NCBI GenBank assembly: GCA_963565915.1
Contig: OY751487.1
Span: 4,154,001-4,218,000 of the forward strand
Direction: 5' to 3'
Source: Entoloma clypeatum
Taxonomy: Eukaryota; Basidiomycota; Agaricomycetes; Agaricales; Entolomataceae
Length of the DNA stretch: 64,000 nt
The notes under the pieces are model-generated. The model did no database searches, was not told the origin of the DNA, and saw nothing but the letters and a program-made list of their open reading frames with translations. Every line of letters begins with the position of its first letter. The first letter of the stretch is position 1. Made by a program: the position numbers and the translations under genes. Of the stretch, positions 35,506-47,489 are shown piece by piece.

Positions 35506-37036
35506 TCAAACTGCAGTTTGACCATTGCCATTAGTCCTCGCCTTCCACCACGTCCAAGCGCTCAAGCTGAAAAAGAAGTTGAACAGGCCAACGACTCCTG
35601 ATCCGGCACCAAAGAAAACGAGCAACCACCAGCAGATGCCCACGATGCGGTCAAGGCTGCGGCCAATATACCTTTTCAAATCTGCTCGCCTATCCGGAAC
35701 GGGGGAATAATCGTGTGGCAGGCGAATCGTTGGAGGTGTTGATAACGCTGACGTCGATGTCTGCGCCGGAGGTAGAAGAAGCAGGCAAACGATGGGTTTC
35801 TGCATGGAAATGTCAGAGGAAGGGTGTTATCTAGAAGCGTGAAAACATACATGATCAGAAGTGGTGTAGCTTGGGATTGATGTGTATAAAACATTCGTTA
35901 TGTTGCTTTCTGATAGTGATTCGGGAGAATCGGTATGTGTCGCATAAAGTACCCTGTCTGTCCAAGAAGGTGTACGTTTCGAACTGCGAGGGGTTCGAAG
36001 ATTAAAGGAGGAAATACTTGGATACTTTGAATAGAACCAACCTATACTTGTCCACTTCCCCCAGGTGATATTTATAGCTGCATTTGAATTTCCAAAATTC
36101 ACCTTCATGCAGGCCAATGAAAGAGGTTCCTTTCCGCATCTGTACATAAAGCTGGTCATATTCTCTCAACTCCTCTCGCACTCGCTCCTCATCCAGGGCA
36201 CGAGCAAAACCAGGTGCGCTCTGGATGGAAAAAAGGGGACTCGAAGTGGGTATATCGAGGCGGAAGTTGAGATCTCCCAGAAAGAAAAGATGCGAGGTGG
36301 CGTATATCGTGCTCGGTGTTCGCGATGCTGTTGAGACGGAAGGAAAGACGAGAGTTTCGACAATGTGCTTGTAATCGGCCAGTCTCCTTGTGAGATTCGG
36401 CTTATGCGCTGTGAGATGTGCACAGACGAAACTGGAGAAAGAGTTAGTCAGGAACCCACGCAGTAACCCCACGAAGGGAGAAAGGAACGCACGTAATGGT
36501 CTCCCCAATGTCTCCGTCGGGTCCCGGTACACGAAAGCGAACGCCTACCGCACCCTTGTTCCCCATGTACCCAGGACCAGTCCCCGTCCACTGCGTCTGC
36601 ACGTCACATACCCGACGTGCCACCCCATCATCACGTCCATAGACCAATAGAGCGACGCCGACATTCACCACCTTTGCAATCAATGAATACCGCTCCTTGT
36701 TCGGGGCATGTGCCTCGATCTGCGAAAGAATCACAGCATTCCTGTCGTCCAGAACCGACGTGGAGAGACCAGAAACTGGCCGAGTGCATTTTCGTTTAGG
36801 GAAGGCAGGAGAGACAGGGGAGATGACTGACGTCCGAGATGGAGCGGGAGGAGCTCCTGGAAGCCGACGGCAATGAGGTCTGGTGCGCGGCGCTCTCGTG
36901 CGAGGAAGGAAGACACCTGGAGTGTAGGGGCTAGCCAGTCGACGAGGTCCTGAGGTAGACCGAGGACACCCTGTAAATTAGTGTTGTAGGAGGCGATTTG
37001 AACGAGGAGGCGATCATGCCTGTGGGTGGTGGCCAT
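35506..37036 (-). CDS. Inositol polyphosphate 5-phosphatase, tail-anchored (Inp54-like)
   Basis: Removes the 5-phosphate from phosphoinositides, probably PtdIns(4,5)P2, facing the cytosol. Family motifs in order: VQIASYNTNLQGVLGLP, LIAVGFQELLPLHLG, GYMGNKGAVGVRF, CAHLTAHKPNLTRR, the signature FFLGDLNFRLD, then TPSWTDRVLYA and SDHKPIVCLL (rebuilt across intron 35800-35850). The C-terminus has a hydrophobic span (VGICWWLLVFFGAGSGVVGL) followed by aromatic residues, which fits a tail anchor as known for yeast Inp54 in the ER. Introns near 36430-36495, 36725-36830, 35985-36040 and 35800-35850. It begins 38 bases from the nitronate monooxygenase stop, reading the same way. Confidence 0.9.
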
Positions 37037-37074
37037 AGTTGAGAAGGCGTGACACTGGCAGGAGATCTTATGTA

Positions 37075-38353
37075 TTATAGTCTATTCGTCCATCTATTAT
37101 AACTAAGGCCAACTTCGACTGGAGTAGCCTTTAGCCTTTCAATCGTCTCGGTATGCAACTCTTTCATAATGGCCTTGAAAGTAAGAGTTAGAAAAGTGCT
37201 GATATCGGGTAAGAAAGCTCTGACCGCCGCAGACTTGACCTCCTTCAAGTGGCCAATGCCAACACCAGCCCATATGACGAGCCGATCTTTCTCTCCTTTG
37301 GCCAATCCCTCATCGTGCTTCTTCAACCGTGTTTCGAGGTCTTCACCCTCCAGTGTATCACTCAAAATGTCATTCGCGACTGCCCGCCCCTCGATGCCCA
37401 GTGGCCAGTAATCTGTCCGATTTACTTCATCAAAGGCGCGATTCCGCGATGTGGAGTTGAGGTCGGCATCCAGGATGACCTGCTTTTGCGTGGCAGTGTA
37501 TTTGCATTCTGGTGAGACGAGAAAGCGAGTGCCGACGAGGACGCCATCCGCACCCAAAGTGAGTAGAGCGGCGATTTGGGCACCACTGGAAATGCCTCCC
37601 GCGGCGACAACGATGGGTCTGAATTCCCTGGGTATGACAGTGAGAACCGCTAGGAGCAAGGTCAACAGTGGAGGGGCTGTCTTCCTTCCATGACCGCCTG
37701 CTTCGCCGCCTTCATATCACCGACATGAGCATCCGCTAAGAATGAGGCATCATTGTCCCTACCTTGGACGACCAGAACGTCGACTCTCCATTCGTTGGTC
37801 GCGCGCAGAGCCTCCGCGACAGAGTTGACGGTGACGAAGATAATAGTCTTATGCTCGCGAGTCGCGTCGAACGCACGAACTTGGGCAACATATTTCCCGA
37901 GGTCATTCCCGAACGCAAAGAGGACGGCGGCGGGCTTTTCTTCCAGCACAATGGGTATTCGAGGATCATCTGAGGTCTCTGTGTTGTCAAGAATCCATCC
38001 AAGGAATCCTACTCCTGCTTTTATTGTTTCACCGGCCGCAGTGCCCAGCGTGGTACGGATCACCCGCAGTTGATCCTTCAGAGATTGTGAGGTTTCAAAA
38101 CCTGCATCATTCGTCAATATTCGACTCGTCCACATCCGAATGCCCGAAATTTACCAGCGGGAAGGAAGCCGAACCCTCCAGCAGCCGTGATCGCGGAAGT
38201 CAGTTCGGGTGTCGAAGCAAAGTACATGGGCGCCCCTAGGATGGGGGTCTTGATACCTGTTCAAGGCCAAGGGTCAGCTCTCAACATGGTGCGGTGGATA
38301 CGAATGTGAATGCATTCACCCAGCAGTTTCGTTGTTCTGGTGGAGATAGACAT
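37075..38353 (-). CDS. Nitronate monooxygenase (2-nitropropane dioxygenase family)
   Basis: FMN enzyme that oxidises alkyl nitronates such as propionate-3-nitronate. Starts MSISTRTTKLLG, joined over a first intron to IKTPILGAPMYFASTPELTS and AITAAGGFGFLPAG. The active-site stretch must be spliced: VLVVQG, then GEAGGHGRKTAPPLLTLLLA (intron about 37690-37760 leftward), giving the conserved GGHG histidine. Then PIVVAAGGISSGAQIAALLT, LGADGVLVGTRFLVSPE and the C-terminal helix region GVGIGHLKEVKSAA. Introns also near 38105-38150 and 38256-38320. Complete; class I type rather than bacterial class. Confidence 0.92.
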
Positions 38354-39539
38354 CGTAAAGGCAATAATGCGAGAGCAGTGGATTTCACGAGAGCGTCACT
38401 TAAGTATGTATGAGGTCTTAATCTGGTGGCCCTGGCACCACCCTGTCACAAAGTAAGTGGTTATCAATTCGCGAGAGGAGATCTCACAAAACATCTCAGG
38501 AAGACAGAAGAACGTTTTCGGGGCTAAGTCGCCGCCAATTCGCGGAAAAAACCGTCACTTCAAGGATCTTGGTCACCACTGTTCCTCTATTCCATTCTCC
38601 TCGAACAGCCACACGCCGCGGACTCATTATATTCCAATTTCCAGCCATTCTTCAGTGGTTCAAGTCTCTTCAGCTCCAATTCTTCCGGGTCGGTAGCCAC
38701 CAGTCGGCCACCATGAGTGGCCCGCTGTGGAGGTTCAAGCGACCCACGACAAAGGAATAGCTTGAAATGGGAACGCCAACAGGTCAAGATGTTTGTTGGC
38801 ATTCGACATTTTGAAATGCTAGGCACCTCTGCGAGCCTGGTATGGATGTCGTAACAACGGCCCTCTAAGAACTCTCTATCAGCGGCGAGCGTCATACATC
38901 ACGTCATCAGCATCGTTCAATCCTGTGAAAGCGGGATTCCGGCGCTGACGCGGTCACAGAAGGATGGGAGCTGAATGAGAGCCCTGCAGGCGTAAGCCCT
39001 GGACCTGGAGAAACCCTTCCATCTTTTTACGGCTCCGATCGACAAACAATTGATGATCAAGGATCCATTCGTCGTACCGTCCCATTCGGTCTCTCGCGCG
39101 AATGAGAAACACCAGTTCAGTCCATGTTTCGAACGCAGTGAAAAGCAGTTTGAATGGTGAGTCTATCTTCCGCATCGAAAGGAGCATACCCAGAGCATCC
39201 AGGCACTTGAGGGCATTGTCAGGGATCCTAGCTGAACACGCTGACAAAATCCCGGGAGTCGGCGCAGTGTCATTGCCAGGCCTGGTATGTACCTTCAAAT
39301 GACCCTATGAGGCGACTGTCGGTTCATATTTATGTCAAGTGGATGCTATACTTATTACAAAGGTCAGTACATGGATTGATGCTAAATTACTGTCATGAAA
39401 ATATTAGTCTATGTAGCCTCCTGATGACAGAAATAGTGAGTAAATAAGCTATAATAAATTGAGACTATCTCGTCCAACCAAGCCCGACAGCAAGTCCAGG
39501 TGCCAGTCCCAAATGCTCTACAGCGCAAAGTGACAGGAT
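38354..39539. other. 1.2 kb spacer with unassigned open frames
   Basis: Two minus-strand open stretches, 38587-38895 (starts with ATG, about 102 codons, beginning MTLAADREFLEGRCYDIHTR) and 38954-39298 (about 114 codons, no ATG at its 5' end, containing FKLLFTAFETWTELVFLIRA). They look partly coding but I recognise neither and cannot join them in a convincing model. On the plus strand a tiny frame MSGPLWRFKRPTTKE starts at about 38713 in a good context. They may be a small orphan gene or decayed coding DNA. Confidence 0.3.
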
Positions 39540-42500
39540 CTAAGAGTCCCAAATGGCACCGAAAGCGGGTATGCCTCTGCTAACCATTCCATATACAACC
39601 TTTTCTGTCAGAGCTTGGTTTGAAATGATAATGACAGCTTCCGCATTGAACTCCTTCACGAGACGGTACGTCAATTTAACCATGTCGGGCTTGCCATGCT
39701 CACGGGTATCTGCACAGCAACATTATACGAGGGCAAGCTGAAAGGCAAACGGAAATAGCTCACTATAGATGACAGCCTCTGGATTGGCTTCGACGATCTG
39801 ATCCACGAGTTTGTCACCGAAAGTCTCTCGAACGTTGGGCGCAGTCCAGAGGAGACGTATTGGTGAGGCGCGGCTAAGAATAGCAGGCGTACATGGTCCA
39901 ATGCCAGAACCCGTGGCAACAAGGACAATCCGGTCAAACATTTTGGCAATACGCATCACTCCATACGTCGGCACCCCTCGCTTCCAGATATGGGTGGGTG
40001 GTTTGGAGATTATCTTCATCGTCCAATCGCCGGCTCTACTAACCACCAAAGAAAATCCCTTCTTTCCGGGTTCTGGAATCGTTGCAAAGCTGTGCCACTC
40101 GGTCAAAGGAGAGTCGGACAGGCGGACAAAGCTTCCAGCTCCTGGAGTCGCTTGAGAGTAATCAGGGATAAGGTATTATTTGTAGAAAGGGAAACATACT
40201 GTAGTCGAAGTACATGCGGACCGCATGATTTGAAAGCTTTTCGCATCGGACGGGGACCTTCTTCAGCCTGAGCCAGGGGAGAACGAGCGAAACTGGAAAA
40301 GAAGATGGATCAGGACTCTAACTGTCGCCATTGTAGACTATGCTTACGAGTCTGAACAACAGTAAGCCAGAATGGAGCAGAGTGGGCCAATGCATTACTG
40401 AGGCTCCTGTTTCCCTTGTAATCATTGGTGATCAGGACGACTTGACCCCATACTAGAGCAACGGCAGCCCATCCAAGGAATCGGTGAGTAGCCTCGAAGG
40501 TATCATGGGCCTTCTTGCGATTAGATGGATACACGAAGACCAAGATCGTACAAAGGAAGATGAGGATGGCATAGGAGAAGCAAAGTGTAGCACCAGACAC
40601 CTATTACCACTTGTTAGTCTTGGATCCTCTTATTCACGGCTCCAAAACTCACCCCTGCACCACGAATTGACTCTTGAGTGGCTTTTGCACAAAACAAAAT
40701 CAGCCAGAGTGTGCCCGAAACACCAGCTCCAGAATGCAAGCCTCCAATGTGGTAAACCCGGGCAGCAAACCGACGAATCCACATTGGCCAAGTACGTGGA
40801 ATAGCCGTAAAAGTGACGAAGAAGGCATCAATGACGTATTCCTGCCGCATAAGGACGGCGGTGGTCAAGTTACCAACAACCGCATTGCCGATTTCAATAG
40901 TCGTATAGCCTTTGGCTGCGAACGGGATAAAAACAGCAAGATTGATCAGGAAGACGACACCGAACAGGCGACGGTATAGGTAGAGGACTTGGTGGCGGAA
41001 GTTGCGGAACCATCGACTGTGATATTTTTCAGGAAGAATGTCCTGCTCATATCCAGCCCAGATAGAAGTTTGGCCCTCGAGTTTGGAAGGTTGAATATCT
41101 TTCTCAGTTGGAATCCCAATGACTGTAGGTGCGTTCGAGAGTATAGACGCGGTATCGGCGAGTGTCATCGCCGATTTATTTAGCTCTTCCTTCGCGAGGG
41201 CGGAAGGGTGGGCTGCTGGTTGTGAGGCTGGAATTGGGGCGGCAAGAGGTGCCACGGGGGCGATCATAGAAGGATTGCGCGCCAGAACTTCTAGAGCTCC
41301 TTTGTCCACTTTGCCGTTTCTGTTGGCTATCAGTACCAGATACGGGCTCATTGAATGGTAGTGAGCTTACGGTGTCCCAGGGAATGTATCAACGCCGACA
41401 AATTTAGTCGGAACAGCATAGTGGGGCTGAACGCGTGAAGTCGCTTCTTTGACGGCTTCTGCAGTCGCTGATGCTGGGGAGTAGAAGCCGCAAAGTTCGC
41501 CCTCAATTAAGATGACCGTGGCTACCTTGACTCCAGGAGTCGTCTGTTATGTAATGATTATGTCAATAAAACATGAGATGGTTTGAAGCAACTTGCCTCC
41601 ATCGCTGCCGCTACACCATCCAGCTCAACTCGGAACCCCTAAGGAATGGGAATGGATCAGGGAATAATACATGTACTACCAAACAATTTACCTTTACTTT
41701 GACTTGATGATCGACCCGACCAAGGTGATCCAGACAACCGTTGGGTAACCACCGCCTTCGTCACGTCAGAACAAGAAGGCATGATAACTTTGCTAATAAC
41801 TTACCCCAGGTCCCCAGTGTTAAACATCATCGACCTGATCGTGATACATACGTTAGACTCCTTCAGCAAGAAAATATATCATAATAACGCACCCGTCATT
41901 CAAGAAGGGATCACGTCGGTACTTTTCATTCGTTTTGTCCGGTAGATTCAAATATCCTCGAGTGATCCCTGCTCCGCCAGCCCACATAACACCCATGTCG
42001 CCAATCTTACAAGGCTTCATATTTTCGTCTAACACATACACAGTATTGTTGGGAGTCGGTCCACCGATACCGAGAGGAATCCCAGGAGAGTGCAGATGCA
42101 TGGTGTTGACAATAGTAATCTGCCAAATAAATGGATCAATAGACATCTTGACGGTTTGGTTCCTCCTAACCTCGGTAGGACCACAGCAATTAAAGAATGA
42201 GGCGCTCTTGGCCCAATGATCAGCAAGAGCTACGGAAATATTAGCTGTAGAACGAACGCGTGCCAACGGTAAGATTTACCCTTGGGGCATGGCTCACCAG
42301 CTACCGCAACGACCCTGATGTTCGAATAATCAGCCGGGTCATGGGGCGCGAGCATCGAAGGAGTAGCAATAACGACATCCACAGTCTTCATAACCGCACG
42401 CCATTCCTTCGAAGTCTTGCCACGAAGGCAGAGGGTGGCACCATTGCACAGGCTACCCAGGATTTCCCAAGCAGCCATATCGAAAGAGATGTTCATCATC

Positions 42501-45354
42501 TGAGACACGCGAATATTATGCCCCATTTTCAAGTTCCCAGGTGCTAAGCAGACCACTGAAAGATGGTCAGCAAATCTCATGACCACAATTGTACCAAGCA
42601 CTCACAGTTGGTGACATTGCTGTGTTTGACATCTACGCCTTTGGGAACACCAGTAGTGCCTGATATTCTGTCAGTAATTTGATGGTATAGTGCAGATAAA
42701 ACATACCACTGGTGTAGATAACGTAGGCACTGTCATCGCATGTAGCCAAGTCTTCAGGTTTAACGCAATGCGTTGAGGGGAAGGGGGAGTCACAGACACT
42801 ATCCTCAAGACAAATAAGAGGTATGGTAGGGACTCGGTGAGTAAATTTGCGTTGAACCAGAATGAGTGATGACCCCGAGTCCTTCAGAACATGCTCAAGT
42901 GTCTTGTTCGCCACAACATTCCCGTCCAGCGGAACATAGGCGGCCCCTGCTTTGAGGACTGCGAAAATGCTGACGACCATCAACACAGAACGCTCGACGA
43001 CAAGACAGACACGAGTTTTGGGTGCAACACCGCGGGCGCGGAGGCGGCCTGCAAGACAATCAGCTTGGCGATCGAGCTCTGCGTAAGAAATCTTGTGGCC
43101 GAAATCCTCAACGGCGATGGCATCAGGGTACATGCGGGCTTGATGTTCGAAGGCATGGTGGACGCATTGAAAGGGTTGCTCGACGATTGCTCCATAGCCA
43201 AACGTATTGAACCGTTCCTGATCTTCAAGGGAGAGATGCCCAATTCGGTCGGGATTGAAGAGTCCTATTCTGGAAAGGGATTCTGAAGCGGATCTTTCCG
43301 TCGAAATTTTGTGAAACTCCAAGGCAAGTTTCTCGAGGGCTCTCTTATCGATTTTACCGTTTCTATGAATTTGATAAACTGACTGGTAAACGCAAATCAT
43401 GAACAAACATACACTGTCTCAGGGAACCTGTCTAAAGCCATGAATTCGGAGGGCACAGCATAATAAGGTTGCACGCGAGAAGTAACCTCCTTGATGTTCG
43501 CAGTAGAAACACTGGATGGAGAGAAGAAACCCCAAAGTCCCCCATCGATGACGATTGCGGATGCTACCTTAACTCCCGGGGTGGTCTAACGATCTCTTAA
43601 CATGACTGGGCGAGCTGATGGGGTACCGCGCACCTCCATAGCAGCAGCTACGCCGTCTAATTCAACACGAAAGCCCTGTTCTCAAGTTAGCGACGGCCAA
43701 CGGAGAAATGTATGTGGGCAGGAGCTACCTTGACTTTTACCTGATGGTCAACTCGGCCGAGGTGCTCCAAACCCCCAAGTGCTGTCCAGCGCCTAACGTT
43801 TTAGTCAGACAATGAACGTGATCCGAATCATGCAAACGTCACCCTAAATCACCAGTGTTAAACATCATTGAACTAGAAAGGATGTAAAAAAATCAAAATA
43901 TTTATCGAGATGATGTGAAGCATACCCATCGTCCAAGAATGGATCTCGAACATATCTTTCGGAAGTCTTGTTCGGCAAGTTCATATAACCTCGTGTGATG
44001 CCTGCGCCTCCGGCCCACATGAACCCCATTTCACCGATATTCACTGGCTTCATATATCCGTCCAGAACATAGACAGTATTGTTCGGGGTGGGTCCACCTA
44101 TTCCAAGTGGTCCACCGGATTCATGCAAGTGCATAGTATTGACAATTGTAATCTGGCGAGCTGACTTTAGAGAGACATTCAAAAGCTGGTATAAGAGTTC
44201 ACAAACCTCCGTGGGTCCGCAACAGTTATAGAAAGTAGCCGTTTTTGCCCAATTGTCGGCAAGTGCTGGTTAGACTGAGGTTAGAATCATTACAGTCTTG
44301 AGAAATATTGAGACTCACCTTTCGGGCAAGGTTCGCCTGCGACTGCGACAACTTTGATTGTTGGATAATCGGCGGGATTGTGAGGGGTGAGCATTGATGG
44401 AGTCGCCACGACGACATCGACTGTTTTCATGACCGCACGCCATTCCTTGGAGGTCTTTCCCCTTAAGCAAAGCGTAGCACCATTGCACATGCTGCCCAAT
44501 ACCTCCTGCGCAAATGTGATGAGCCTTTTCAACGTCAGGGGAGATTTGCGCTTACCCAAGCTGCCATATCGAAGGCTATGTTCATCAACTGCGAGACACG
44601 GACACCTGGTCTCATCTGTAGATTACCTGGCGCCATGCATACGACTTCAAATGAAAGTGAGCACCAGCAGCTTGCAGCGTCAAGGCTGAACTCACGGTTA
44701 ACAACATTGCGATGCATAACGTCAACGCCTTTTGGGAAACCAGTAGTACCTAGAGAGTGTTCAAAGCACGGGGGATGGGTTGGAAGAGGCAGGCGTACCG
44801 CTGGTATAAATGATATATGCACTGTCAGTGCTCGTGGCCATATCCTGTGGCGGGTTAAAGAGCGAGGGATCGGGTGAGTCATTGAGTGTGTCCTCAAGAC
44901 AGATGAACGGGGTCTCGCCAATTCGATGGGTAAATTTACGCTGCACAAGGGCAAGGGATGATCCCGAATCCTTCAAGGCATGTTCAAGTGTCTTGTTGGC
45001 CACGAGATTTCCATCCAGAGGGACATAGGCTGCACCAGCCTTCAAGACAGCGATGATGGCGACAACCATGAAAATGGAGCGCTCGACCAGCAGACAGACA
45101 CGGGCTCCTGGGACCACACCCGCCGACCGCAAGCGGTTGGCAAGGACGTTGGCCTGGAGGTTAAGTTCTGCGTAAGTGATTTTGTTTTCAAAATCTTCCA
45201 CCGCGACGTTATTGGGATGGGATTCAGCATAGAATTCAAATGCATGATGGAGGCATTCAAAGGGAGCGGCCGAGCGTGTACCGAAGCCAAATTGACAGAA
45301 GGAGCGACTGTCGGCAGGGGAAAGAGAGGATAGAAGCTCCTGGTTAAAAGACAT
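39540..45354 (-). CDS. Tandem adenylation-domain / membrane / FAD-NAD reductase-like fusion protein (NRPS-like, A-A-TM-FNR)
   Basis: One gene of about 20 exons and roughly 1,550 residues. Domain order: A1 (45354 to about 43345), A2 (to about 41300), an Ala/Pro-rich linker, a membrane region with six or seven hydrophobic spans (about 41010-40230), then a ferredoxin/ferric-reductase-like module to the stop at 39540. Each A domain keeps its core motifs: TSGTTGFPKG or TSGTTGVPKG, FDMAAWE, NCCGPTE, MFNTGDLGRW, GRVDHQVKVKGFRVEL, NGKIDK or NGKVDK. The reductase part has KLSNHAVRMYFDY, EWHSFATIPEPGKKGFSLVV, LVATGSGIGPCTPAIL and a tail AEAVIIISNQALTEKVVYGM. I find no carrier (no LGGxS) and no condensation domain. 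A1 runs into A2 without stop, through the first NGKIDK. Likely role: ATP-driven activation of an amino acid-like acid at a membrane, followed by reduction or redox coupling; this is inference. Confidence 0.88.
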
Positions 45355-46585
45355 CGCAGTGAGAGAAGGGCGTGCCTTGGTATGTTCGACTGAGTTGTCC
45401 AGGGTCCAAATTTATAAGACTGTGCACGGGTAGATCCATCAAGCCAGCAAGATACCAATGGGAGACCTGAACGGAGGGATCGTGTCGGTTTAGGAAGGCG
45501 TTTGAGAGTAGTAAACAGTCAGGTCAGATGTCGGGTGGCAACGATGGTCTAGTCTTCATTGAGACCGTGTATGACAGCATCAAGGTAGGCGGGGGCGCCA
45601 AGGAAGCGTGACGGCCAGATGACAAGATGAAAGATTGGGCCTGCAGTCGGGATATTGTGGGGACCAGTGCAAACCCAAAGCACGATCGTCGGGCATCAAG
45701 TCATCTGCGCTTCATGTATCAGATTAATATAGTTATGTCGCATGACTGACTGTCGACTCCGTAGGATATTCCCACGCTTTCCATGCATCCCTTCTCATAC
45801 ACTGATGGGCTAACCATTCCAATACCGCAAGACTCGTCCAATGTACTTGCAATTGGTTGAGAGGACACAACGGGACATACCAGGAGGGAACCTCCTTAGA
45901 GACTCGGAATACCTATCTGGAGATAGTATCAGTTATATCCGTAATTACATCCGTCCTAGTCAATGACCTGTGCCTCCCATGAAAACTCCGGCAAGGAAAT
46001 ATGAAACTGACTTCACAGGTCCATTCCGTGATGTGGATAGAACAATCAAAAAAAGAGGCGCGAAGTAATGCCGAAATCCTATCTTACTTCTTGAGTTTGC
46101 CAGTGAAGTTGGCCATACACCACAGGCCAAGTTCCTCTTTCCACAGGGAGTCTAGACTTCAGGGTGATGACAAGATTTTTCGGGGCTCTCTGGCCAAGTT
46201 GACTGAGATCCGTTGTTCCAGTTGGAGCGGTAACTGACTATATATTTCCTGGATATCTGGGCAATGGACATAGTTTGCGTGGATAATAATGGAGATGAAA
46301 AAATGCACGGTGTCAAGAACACGACGAAAGCTACGCTGAATAATTCAAGAGAACCCTGCAGTGGGGGGTTGAATTGGAATTTTCTTCATGATTGAAAGAG
46401 AAGGGATGTAGCACACGTTTCGATTTGTCCTAGCTGACGAGCAAGAAAACCGACATGGCGCGACAGGCACCACAGAAGGTCGTGGTGAAAAACGGCGACT
46501 CGATGTAGACCAAGATCCGACGTTGATTGACGCTCTATAAATGTGATCTTCAAGGAAAATTGTAATTTGAATTTCATACCATCGT
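45355..46585. promoter_or_regulatory. Long upstream region of the tandem-A gene
   Basis: About 1.2 kb between the start of the tandem-A gene and the stop of dynactin p27. This is among the longest gene-free stretches in the window. No open frame longer than about 85 codons and none with recognisable sequence. It should carry the tandem-A promoter. No specific site is called. Confidence 0.4.
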
Positions 46586-47341
46586 CTAAGCTCCATCACC
46601 ACGTCTCAGTCTATTAAACTTGGGCAGCATTTCTCGCAGATATTCTGTGTGCTTCCTCCTCAAATCAGCCTCCTGGACTTTCCCGCGTCCGCTCCATTTT
46701 CTCCTCTCAGCTGAAGGACCATATATGACGGTATAGTCGTCAAGAATCTCATCCTCTGTCGGCACAAAGAGGCAGCCGGCGCCAATCACACAGTAAGACG
46801 CCATTCGGACTGTGTGGTGGACTCGTGCGCGGGTGGATATAGTATTATAATTACCCACGCTCGGTGATTCTACGCCTGTAAAACCGTCATGAAAAGGCCG
46901 CACAGGTTCATGCAAAGAAGATGGACGAACGGCAGCCAATCTCGAATAAATTATCGTCACCAACGCGCATAACCTCCTTTCTCCTTGAATAATTGACGCG
47001 TGAGTGCTAGGGATATGGCCTAGATGGATGTGCGCACCGATTTACGATGATAGCTCCTTCCTCTATGATGCAACCACTTCCAATCACGATGGGCCCCGCA
47101 ATGGCAAATATAGTGGCCTTCGGGTGTACAATAGTCCCTGGGAGGCATATGCAGAGTCTTCCAAAAAAAATAGAAATCGCGTCATTACCTGAACCGATGG
47201 TTATCTCGCCTTTAAGCTCAACGTCCTGACATACGACAGCCTTCGAATGTATTGTAAACTTGTCCCGTCTAAGAAGATTCTAATATTCAGCATTCGTGTA
47301 TCTTTTCGACTCGTTGCGATTGAAACTTACATTGGAGGCAT
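46586..47341 (-). CDS. Dynactin subunit p27 (DCTN6-like)
   Basis: Left-handed beta-helix subunit at the pointed end of dynactin. The first exon is only 11 bases (ATG at 47341, MPP plus two bases), then [69 protein letters not shown] and [20 protein letters not shown]. The end is [32 protein letters not shown] and [20 protein letters not shown]. The hexapeptide-repeat pattern (hydrophobic-Gly-x-x) is visible. The intron after GCR uses a GTTCGT donor. With LIS1 (8.5 kb) it makes two dynein-pathway genes in the window, but not adjacent. Confidence 0.92.
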
Positions 47342-47489
47342 AATCGTTGCATAACAGTTGAGATGCTCAACTTCTCGTGGTGGTCATTAGACGCCCCTAA
47401 CTTGGCCACGTGCAAAGTGCCAACTCTAACAGTAACACTCACATGGACGAAGCGGCCCCTTCGATAGTAATTCATGGGACTCTCATAAT

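Noticed and set aside
38713..38760. Tiny plus-strand frame MSGPLWRFKRPTTKE as a gene
   Set aside because: Good start context but only 15 codons, with no spliced continuation found; may be an upstream frame or chance.
39540..45354. Two or three separate genes (two NRPS-like A-domain genes plus a reductase gene)
   Set aside because: The first A domain passes through its NGKIDK motif into the second A domain without a stop, and the second passes through NGKVDK and an Ala/Pro linker into the membrane region in one frame. No promoter-sized gap exists between them.
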